This document shows, in pieces, positions 10,800 to 18,967 of a stretch of 64,000 nt of DNA. Position numbers and translations under genes: made by a program. Numbering within the stretch: position 1 is the first letter of the stretch; the number at the start of each line of letters is the position of its first letter. The notes under the pieces are model-generated. The model saw nothing but the letters and a program-made list of their open reading frames with translations. It was not told the DNA's origin and did no database searches. This DNA is from Atriophallophorus winterbourni (Eukaryota; Platyhelminthes; Trematoda; Plagiorchiida; Microphallidae), in the NCBI GenBank assembly GCA_013407085.1, contig JACCGJ010013886.1:25102-89101 (forward strand), read 5' to 3'.

Positions 10800-12790
10800 T
10801 TGATATTTTTGCCATCCGAAACGATGTACATTTTTGTGGGTCTTGTAAAGCATAACTTTTTACCTGCATATCATGTATGAATAAATCTATGAACACGTAA
10901 TTCCTCACAAACAGAAAACACCGGCAGTGGTGTGTAAGGGATGGGGATGTGAGCACCACAATACATTGATCTTTTCTATGCGCCCCGAGCGCTTGGCCAG
11001 GAATCACTTTGTGATTCTGTATTTGAACATCGTGGTTCTTTGTAAGAACCCTATATAACAGTGGCATACAAATTTTACTTTGTTGATCGTTTTTCCACTG
11101 CTTAAAGGCTCACTGTACCTGATCTTACTGCCTTTACCTGACGATGGCAAACCGCCTATAACCGGTGTTGGTGTGTAAGGGATAGGGATGTGAGCACCAC
11201 AATACATTAAAAAAGACACTGTTATTACTGTGCGTTCATTACCAGATGGAAGCTACCTTAATAAAGGTAGCTTTTGCTAACTAAATTTTTCCGCTGTTCT
11301 AGGGTTGGATAGTTTAGATAATGCTTTCTGCCATTCGCGGGATTTGAGGGTCATACTCTTATCAGAAATCAGTTTGTGGTTCACAGTTGGTAAAAGTGTA
11401 TCAAACTGTTCGTTGGCGCGTCGATGAAAGGAGATGTCATGCTTTTTACGAGCACATTATGTTAAGTGTGCAATATGATTTTTCATTTTTCGAGCATCGC
11501 TCTGTTCGAGGCGTCTAAAATTTGCAGTGCTATAACTCCGCAATTTTCTCATGAAAATTTCTAGAGAAAACAATAAAGTTATCAAATAAGAATAACACAC
11601 CCCAATCTTCGTTTTTAATGATGTTTACAAAGCTTTTCTAGTCTATGTGACTAATGTTAGATGGTTTTCTACTTCTAGTTATTATATTATTGCGAAACAA
11701 AATTGAATTTAATATGTTCAAGTTAGATGGTGTGATGTTTTATGTGAAAACGAGGTCAAGAATGTTGTTCTTACGCGTTGTTTTATAAAAACTCAGTAAA
11801 ACATTATAGTTTGATGGTATTGGGAAAAGGGTTTATATCGGTTCTTTATACCCAGTTTATTTTAGGCATATTCAAATCTCCTGCAATCATTTTATAGAGG
11901 ATTTGTAGAGACATGTGTCCATGAATCAATAGATAAAGCTTTGAAGTAATGATAAAGTCGCAGACGGTGAGTAGTAGATGAAACGAATTAGGATATCAAA
12001 AGCTGGTAGTATACGCCAGATGGAATCCTTGATATGATAGGAGACAGATAAAACGATTAGGTAGGCTTTGGTATCAGAGTGAACATAAAGAAGCACCCGC
12101 TATACGTTATGAAACCAAAGAAAGAAGAAGAAAAAAGAAAAAATTGACTTTATTCGTACACACGAATTTTCAGCTGTTACAATAATTTCACCACAAATTT
12201 AAAAAATGATAAACATGTCCCGACATCGAGTTACAATTTGTCGACTGAACGATTTTTCTTGTCCTATTAATTGATTGACATACCATCCACTTTACTAGCA
12301 AAAGTTTTCGGGTCAAACGTTTCCCTGCAAGTCCCGGTATCTCGTACTTCGTTCTGAAGTGCACGTCGAAATTTGACCTCAGTTGATCCGAAAATATTTG
12401 ATGCATTTTACCATTGGAGAAATTAATTGTATGCACGGCCGATTTGAAGGCCCCGCAAAACCAAACTGTAGAAACAACGTCCGTTTTCTATTGATGCTAG
12501 ACTAACGATCAACTTTGTAAAATGTAATGTGTTGAAATTAGTGCTGAGCAGAAAATTACATGCATCCATGCCAGTGCCGGATAATGTCAAAATAATTTGC
12601 AATGTGATCAATGTACTAAAGGTAGGGACATCGTTTGCTATTTTGACATTCAATTTATACTTCATGGAAAAGCTCTAGTCAGTCTTCCTCTCGAATATTC
12701 ATGATTATCTATTCAGTTACTCAACAAAATGGAATCGAATCCCAAAATTATCTACCAGATCAGAAATAACCGGAGAAGGTTAATACCAAG
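10800..12790. other. Unique AT-rich DNA with a hammerhead-related repeat
   Basis: No gene can be supported. At 10915-11210 there are two tandem, diverged units of the repeat family that ends in GGGATGTGAGCACCAC, also found at 31690-31745 and 32100-32450; see the separate entry. Short open frames near 12188-12665 show no recognisable protein. A purine-rich run lies at 12118-12140. Confidence 0.5.
10915..11210 (+). repeat. Two diverged units of hammerhead-associated repeat family 2
   Basis: The block from about 10925 (ACACCGGCAGTGGTGTGTAA, then GGGATGTGAGCACCAC) recurs from about 11161, giving a period near 235 bp. The second unit carries a decayed hammerhead-like core: CTGACGA at 11138-11144 and a GGC/GCC stem, but ATAA where GAAA is required. 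The same family at 32100-32450 (minus strand) retains a complete core, so this pair looks like an older copy. Confidence 0.6.
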
Positions 12791-13303
12791 TGTAACGTCT
12801 GTGACGTGAGTAACGCTTATTCCACCCGTTTCTTAGTTCGACAAATTCAGAACCACAATTCGGATGTTATACGGTACTGTAATTAGCAACAATTGAGTAC
12901 TGTAACCGACAATTCGGTCCGGGGAAAATCGAGTTCAACGTCAAAGATTTCAGTCACGATATAAACACCAATGTGTCTATCCAACGGTTGAGTGACGCGT
13001 CCACCAAAATATTGACAAGACAATACGTGAGATGAAGCAAAATAATTATACAATGAAAATAGCAAACCTCAATTATTCCGCTTCGCACTGAATCCAAAAA
13101 CAAGATTATTCAACAGCAACAATGACCACGAATGATTGCAACTTCAAATAGCGCGCAAACGGCCAAATAAAGATACAGAAATATAAGCTCAAGAACGAAT
13201 AAATTCAAGTAGTTCGGTAAAACAAAACGATAAAAAATGAACAAAATGCAGGAGATTCGAACGTTTGATTTTCAATAAAATAATTGGAATTCTGCATTTT
13301 ACA
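12791..13303 (-). repeat. 3' LTR of the BEL/Pao-like element
   Basis: On the minus strand this 513-bp segment begins TGTAAAATGCAG and ends CGTTACA, giving TGT...ACA termini. It is preceded on the minus strand by a purine-rich tract (GGGGGGCGA), the expected polypurine tract next to a 3' LTR. About 62 bp of the opposite LTR end survive at 15488-15550 with nearly the same sequence, which defines the element ends. Confidence 0.75.
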
Positions 13304-13574
13304 TCGCCCCCCGAAATCCGCACCGGATTTCACAAAGGTTAATAATGCACATGCTCTGGTTCCCTAAGAAGGTCATCATTCATTCTTCAACTCATATGCT
13401 AGAACAAACGCGTAGATGTTACTTTCGGAATTAAAGTGAGATAATGTCATCATGCACAAGACGTTCTCCATGCCTCACACACCTGACAAAATTCACCGGC
13501 TCTTTTAGCCAGGTTGATCAGAAGCCAGACGTTTTCCATGCCTTACTTCAACCAACCTGTTTGGCCTAATCACT

Positions 13575-14170
13575 TTACGTAACGAAACCAATTTTCAATT
13601 GCTCGGTCACATCTGTAAATTCCCTTTGAACACTTAACACGAGTTTGTTACGTGTCGTCTGGGAATTAACTGGTCCCAGAACCACCCAGCCAAGCGTGGT
13701 TAAGTAAGCAAATGGCTCGTTGGGGCGACCAAATCTCTGCTCCAATACCCCATGTGCTTCTGGTACGTTCGCTCCAATAAGCAGACCAACCGAGTGATTA
13801 GGAATGTCAGGTAAATCTAAATCATTCAAATGTTCCCATGGCTTGGCGTCAATAGCAGCCAAATAACAATTGTTTCTAGGCAAATCCGAAACACAAAATG
13901 CGCGCTGTATGACCACAGTAGGTTTATCGCAACCTAATGGTGCTAGCGAGAGTTCTGTTGTCCCAGATTCTAGATGAGAATCCAAATTCAGCGTTCCAAT
14001 ATGTAGGACTTCTTTTCAGGTTGAATTCCCAATTCAACAAGAAGGCTACTTTTCACAAGAGACACATCAGATCCGTTATCCAACATGGCATATGTATCTA
14101 CTGCGCCTCGTGGTCCCAGAACGGTAACAGGGAATGTGCCCAGACGGACATGTTCAAAACGAGCACTCAT
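13575..14170 (-). pseudogene. BEL/Pao protease region and start of pol
   Basis: The first part (14170-13988) contains DNGSDVSLV, the aspartic-protease active-site region in the DNGS form typical of BEL/Pao pol, after a basic start. A frame change near 13985 leads to a second open piece (13985-13575) with IGANVPEAHG and TLGWVVLGPV, the conserved segment that follows the protease in BEL/Pao polyproteins. The reading frame ends before any reverse transcriptase motif. Confidence 0.7.
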
Positions 14171-15075
14171 ACTGTTAGCAAATTTTGATCACTTCCTTCC
14201 TTGTGCATATGTAACAAGTAATTATGCCTCCCATTACAACCAGAGACAGAGCAGAACACATTCTTGCGGCAATCTATAGCTCGATGACCGGTAAGAAGAC
14301 ATAAGAAACAAGCCTGATATTTCTTGACAACGTTCCACCGACCAGTCACATCGTAAGATTTGAACATGTCACAATTATCCAAATCGTGTTTATCACCACA
14401 AACATAACAACTGCTGTCAAGGTTCGATTGAAACTGGCCCGTGCGGTTAACTGTAGCATGAACTCGCGAAAAGTCTCTACTTGTCTTCTCCATCGTCTTT
14501 ACAATCGATTTGGTCGCAATTTGACCGAAGCGACTACGACATATACGTGCCTCGTCCGCTATAAACCGCTGCAGGTCATGAAATTTAGGCTGACGGTTGC
14601 CTTGGTTGATCACATCAACTAATCTGGCCCAACGATCCTGCAGTTCATATGGTAATTTATAGACGATCAACTGAAGTGTCGTCAAAGAATCAAGGTCCGC
14701 CTCGTAATTCATTTGAGAGAGAGCAGTCTCACAGTTCTGCATCTCTATCGAGATTTGTGTCAGCGAAACCCCGTTTGACTTTACTTTTTCCATGGATGAA
14801 ATTAAGCGGTCAATCATTGACCGCGCGATAACGTGAGTCTGTCCGTAGAGATCAGTTAATATCTCTCGCGCCCTTTTGTAGGCAGTTTCGGGCGACAACA
14901 TACTACAACCATCGATAGCATCTCGCGCTTGACCCTTACAATAGTGCAGCAAATACAGCATACGTTGGCCGTCATCAAAAACATTACTTTCAATATAGTT
15001 TTCAAACTGACGTATGAATTTCCAATACTGACATGGATTGCCATCAAAATACTGCAATTCTACACGTGGCATCAC
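14167..15075 (-). CDS. BEL/Pao gag-like protein with zinc knuckles
   Basis: A 302-aa open frame. The N-terminal part (YFDGNPCQYWKFIRQFENYI) matches the gag domain characteristic of BEL/Pao elements (DUF1759 type). The C-terminal part holds cysteine-histidine clusters (CYVCGDKHDLDNC; then CFLCLLTGHRAIDC; then CSVSGCNGRHNYLLH) expected to bind element RNA. It overlaps the start of the protease piece by 4 nt. A further N-terminal, charged, coiled-coil-prone gag piece (EEEQKRQELELGLL) lies upstream at 15405-15145, interrupted by a stop. Confidence 0.75.
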   Translation of the reverse strand: MMPRVELQYFDGNPCQYWKFIRQFENYIESNVFDDGQRMLYLLHYCKGQARDAIDGCSMLSPETAYKRAREILTDLYGQTHVIARSMIDRLISSMEKVKSNGVSLTQISIEMQNCETALSQMNYEADLDSLTTLQLIVYKLPYELQDRWARLVDVINQGNRQPKFHDLQRFIADEARICRSRFGQIATKSIVKTMEKTSRDFSRVHATVNRTGQFQSNLDSSCYVCGDKHDLDNCDMFKSYDVTGRWNVVKKYQACFLCLLTGHRAIDCRKNVFCSVSGCNGRHNYLLHMHKEGSDQNLLTV

Positions 15076-15144
15076 CGGTGTTACACGGTCAGGGAAATGA
15101 CTTGACCCTTTGCGTCCTTCTTGGAGTTTAACTGAGCTGAGATA

Positions 15145-15405
15145 TTACTTGACGGTCTTCTCAGCCTTACCGTCTCCAGCAACCTGGCCAGAATCTCCAT
15201 CCTCAGACAGTTCCAATTTAAGTCGTGCAAGTCGAGTAGCATTCGCAGCTGTCAACAGACCTAACTCAAGCTCCTGACGCTTCTGTTCTTCCTCTATTTG
15301 TGCTAACACAAACTGCGCCCTAAGATTACCAGAGTTAGAACTACCTACCGAACCAGAGCATGACATGTTATCAACCAATGAGAGATTACCGACTTGCCCG
15401 TCCAA
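15145..15405 (-). CDS. BEL/Pao gag N-terminal piece
   Basis: An 86-codon open frame with a serine/glycine-rich start followed by a long charged helix (QIEEEQKRQELELGLL and RLARLKLELSEDG). It lies between the 5' LTR stub and the main gag frame, in the position of the coiled-coil N-terminus of BEL/Pao gag. A stop at 15145 separates it from the rest, so gag is probably broken here. Confidence 0.5.
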   Translation of the reverse strand: MDGQVGNLSLVDNMSCSGSVGSSNSGNLRAQFVLAQIEEEQKRQELELGLLTAANATRLARLKLELSEDGDSGQVAGDGKAEKTVK

Positions 15406-15591
15406 AGGATCCTTTTGGTCGTTTCAGTCGTTTTCTTCGACGATTTCTTCGTTTTCCTCATTTGCTCGAACGAAGCAAGTTGAGTACTGTAACGTCTGTG
15501 ACGTGAGTAACGCGTATTCCACCCGTTTCTTAGTTTGACAAATTTAAAACCTCCCAGAGCGTCGAACAAGAAAAAGACGCTCGAAAAAACA

Positions 15592-17690
15592 TTAGGTTAT
15601 AAAATCGTCAAACGTTTGGGGAAAATGTAACTTGCGGCCTGAATTTGTTTGTCTGTCGGGTGGTTTGAGACACGAACGGAATGAGGGTTTATCGGTGGTA
15701 AGGTTGGTTTCTGGTGAATCAGACGAAAGGACGTGTTGGTCAGTAGTAGACGTCTGTGGAGTAATGTTTCGGGTATTTGCTTTCGCTTCCGATGTTGGTT
15801 CTACGTAAGCGACTTTGAGACGATCTACACTGACAGTTTCTCTTGATCCATTCCGGTCAATTACGAAATACTTGGGATGCCTGCTGAGCACCTTGTACGG
15901 ACCAGTATACGGTGGTTGAAGTGGTCGAAGTATATGATCGGTGCGTACAAACACAAAGTCGCAGGTAGACAAGTCTGCTGGGATATAGAACGGTTGGGCT
16001 TGTTGGTGAGTAGGGATAGCTCGTAATGATTTCATGAAGCTGCGAAGGCGACTGACATATTGTGGAGCTGTAAGATCATTTGGTGAATCAGAAGATGTCA
16101 GAAATTCGCCAGGTAGGTTAAGTGTACTCCCGTAAACCATCTTAGCAGCTGAGCAACCCAGGTCTTCTTTCACGGTTGTACGGATACCAAGAAGCATCAA
16201 AGGCAATGACTGGGACCAACGTTCTGAATTCCCCTGACTCATGATTGCGGCTTTTAGTTGCCGGTGAAATCTTTCGACTAAGCCATTTGAAGAAGGATGA
16301 TAGGCTGTAGTCTGTATGTGCTTTGTACCGAGTGTTCTATTAAATTCCCGAAAAAGCGTTGACTGGAATTGAGAACCTCTGTCAGTGGTAATAGTGTTCG
16401 GTACACCAAAGTTGCTGATCCAATGTTGAAGGAAAGCTTTCGCAACCGTTTCTGCACTGATATCCGGTATGGCTACAGCCAATGGCCAACGGGTAAAACG
16501 GTCGACGCAGGTCAATATATAAGAGCAACCATTAGAGACCGCTAATGGACCAACGAGATCCAAGTGAATGTGCTGAAAGCGCTCCGTAACAGGTGGAAAT
16601 ACACCAGGGGAACTGATAATGTGACGTTGGACTTTGCTTTGTTGACATCGGAGGCAACTCTTAGTCCAAAGTTGAATGTCTTTATGCATGTCAGACCAAA
16701 GATAACGAGAGCTAATCAGCTTTCGAGTAGCTTTTATTCCAGGATGTGATAAACCATGTACATGATCGAATACGGTACGTCTCAAATCTGATGGGACAAT
16801 TGGACGGGCTTTGCCAGTAGACATGTCACAAACCAGATAAGAATTGGAATTAGGTATCGGAATACGGCGGATTTTACCCGATTGTGAGGTAATATACCGA
16901 CTTATTATAGGGTCATTTTGCTGCGAACGTGCTAATTGCTCAAAGTCGATTCCGGGCAGGTCCATAGTACTTAACTGAATCCGAGAGAATGTATCCGCAA
17001 CCGTGTTTGACGAGCCGGAAAGATATCGAATGTCACTCGTGAATTGCGAGATATAAACTAAGTGACGTATTTCTCGAGGCGAATATCGATCCGATTGTGC
17101 AGAAAGAGCAAACGTTAATGGCTTGTGATCGGTCCATACTGTGAAATCACGGCCTTCAAGCAAATGTCTGAAATGTCGTATCGCATAATAGATAGCCAGT
17201 AACTCACGGCCGAACGTACTGTATCGAGTTTGAGCTGGTTGAAGACGACGAGAAAATAAAGCGAGTGGCTTGGTGATATTGTCTTCTTGTTGTTGAAGGA
17301 CCGCGCCGACTGCTTCTTGTGATGCGTCTGTAGCAAGAGACAATCAAGCATTGGGGTTCGTTGATAAATGAGTCAGTGAAGTGACTTTGTTTGAGTTGTT
17401 CGAATGATTTGATGGCTTCGTCATTCATTTTAAATTGACGTTTCTTTCCGCGTAACAAGTCAGTCAATGGTTGTGAAATCCTAGCGCATTGTGGAATAAA
17501 ACGTCTATAATAGTTGACCAAACCCAAGAAACGTCTGACTTTACGGTTGCATGTTCGAATCACGTCGGGCTCACAGATTTGTAGTGTATAGCGAGGAATA
17601 GATTCTGAGGCTGCGTGTATTCCAGTTATATCCACATACAATTTTGACTCCCAGACGACCCCAGAAGAGCGAAAACCGTGCGTAGACAAA
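15592..17690 (-). pseudogene. Ty3/gypsy pol 3' half: RT end, RNase H, integrase
   Basis: The upstream piece (17690-17345) is the reverse transcriptase connection region (RRFLGLVNYYRRFIPQCARI). A frameshift near 17343 leads into a long 583-codon frame with RNase H (LATDASQEAVGAVL, YSTFGRELLAIYYAIRHFRH, TDHKPL). The integrase follows, with its HHCC zinc finger (HGLSHPGIKATRKL...CLRCQQSK) and catalytic core residues in HLDLVGPL, TTDRGSQF and SNGLVERFHRQLK, and a gypsy C-terminus. Gag, protease and the RT catalytic motif are missing, and no LTR was recognised. It may belong to the CsRn1-like group known from flukes, but this is inference. Confidence 0.85.
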
Positions 17691-17940
17691 GAGTGTGTTG
17701 TAAGTAATGTGAGGTTAACAACAAGAAAATTTGAATTACATAATTATTGATTACTATTGATTAAATATTTGAACCGTCACCACAAACTGAACACATGTTA
17801 CATGCTAAGTGCTAATATGACCGATAACAAGGCTTCAGAAATTCAAACATTACCTAATGCAACCATTATGCTCCACTCTATTTGGATCCTGTTGTTTTTT
17901 GAAAACTCTTCTGCACCATAATAAAATACTAAAATATTCA
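17690..17940. other. Spacer between gypsy fragment and CR1-like copy D
   Basis: About 250 bp of AT-rich sequence in which no gene or repeat was recognised. Confidence 0.4.
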
Positions 17941-18056
17941 ACTAGTTTGAAGAGCCTTCTAAAAGACGGGTGTCCAAGGGCTCTAAACCACCGCTAACCG
18001 ACGCTAACGTCACACTAGTGAAACAATCACCTACTAGTCTTAGACTACCTTCTCGA

Positions 18057-18944
18057 ATGGTGTCCAATTCAGCAGGCACCCCAAGAAGGCAGGCTAAGAC
18101 TATTAAGTCCGGTAAAAATGGAAAGCAACATACAAATGTTGTCGGTTCCAATGCCATAGATCAAATTATTCTGGAGCTAAACAGTCTTCGGAAAAAAATT
18201 GAATCATTACATGGCCCATCTTCGGCTCGTAAAAATAGAACTCGTAATGTTCTAGTTTTCAATCGTACCGAGCCCTTCATCAAGGAATCCAAATCTCGTA
18301 GAGATTTGGACCGCAGGTGTATCCAGGATCTCTTTCGCATGGTTGGGATGAAGCCATCCACTCTCACGGTGCGAGTTCATCGTGTGGGTAGATGGAAGAT
18401 GGACAACCGGCCTCGACCGATCCTAGTGGAGTTCAAATTTCAGGCGGATCGCGATGTGTTTTTGTCTAAGGCGGAACACATAACTAACGCCACTTTAGAA
18501 AAACTCCAAGTGAAGCCTGACAACCCTCCTTTTGATAGGAGGCAGTTCACTGTAGCTCCGACTGGGAAGCCGATCGCTACTGCATCAACAACGATCGTAC
18601 CGGTGCGTGCATCACCTATGATCTTGCTATCAGGTGCGCACGACGATCTGCTTAGTTTGAATGAAAAAGGAAGCCAGTCAAGCCTTTCTAGTGGCACCTC
18701 CCATGTTATTAATAAGGGCTCAATAGTCAGGCAACGTTCCATTAGCTTGAATGGCGTAGGAAGTCCGTCAAGCCTTTCTAGTGGCAGCTCCCATGTTATA
18801 AATGAGGGCTTAATAGTTAGGCAACGTTCCATTACCGTCGTGCAAGATGCACGCGATATTGCTTCTCCTGCATTAAGCAGTACGCCAAAAAACGTGCAGC
18901 TTCCCCGGGTGCTTCGACCGAGGGCAAAGCACGACTCAGCTTAG
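18057..18944 (+). CDS. CR1-like copy D ORF1 protein
   Basis: A 295-aa protein from the first ATG; the frame is open back to 17970 without one. It has a basic N-terminus and then an RRM-like segment at roughly residues 55-130 (NVLVFNRTEPF, LDRRCIQDLFRMVGM, RVHRVGR, RPILVEFKFQADRDVF), similar in plan to the domains in the copy A ORF1. No PHD-type zinc finger is present, unlike copies A and L. Near the C-terminus a 30-residue unit is duplicated in tandem (SSLSSGTSHVINKG / SSLSSGSSHVINEG). Inferred role: binding element RNA. Confidence 0.75.
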   Translation: MVSNSAGTPRRQAKTIKSGKNGKQHTNVVGSNAIDQIILELNSLRKKIESLHGPSSARKNRTRNVLVFNRTEPFIKESKSRRDLDRRCIQDLFRMVGMKPSTLTVRVHRVGRWKMDNRPRPILVEFKFQADRDVFLSKAEHITNATLEKLQVKPDNPPFDRRQFTVAPTGKPIATASTTIVPVRASPMILLSGAHDDLLSLNEKGSQSSLSSGTSHVINKGSIVRQRSISLNGVGSPSSLSSGSSHVINEGLIVRQRSITVVQDARDIASPALSSTPKNVQLPRVLRPRAKHDSA

Positions 18945-18967
18945 AAGCGCGCATATCCAGTGCCACT

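Larger units (their letters stand above)
12791..15550 (-). mobile_element. Internally deleted BEL/Pao-like LTR retrotransposon
   Basis: A minus-strand element: 5' LTR stub (15488-15550), gag (15405-14167), protease region (14170-13575), polypurine tract and 3' LTR. The whole reverse transcriptase, RNase H and integrase part is absent. Only about 270 bp of non-coding sequence lies between the protease-region end and the polypurine tract, so this is a non-autonomous deletion derivative. The 5' LTR is cut at about 15550, next to the 3' end of a Ty3/gypsy element. Confidence 0.75.
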
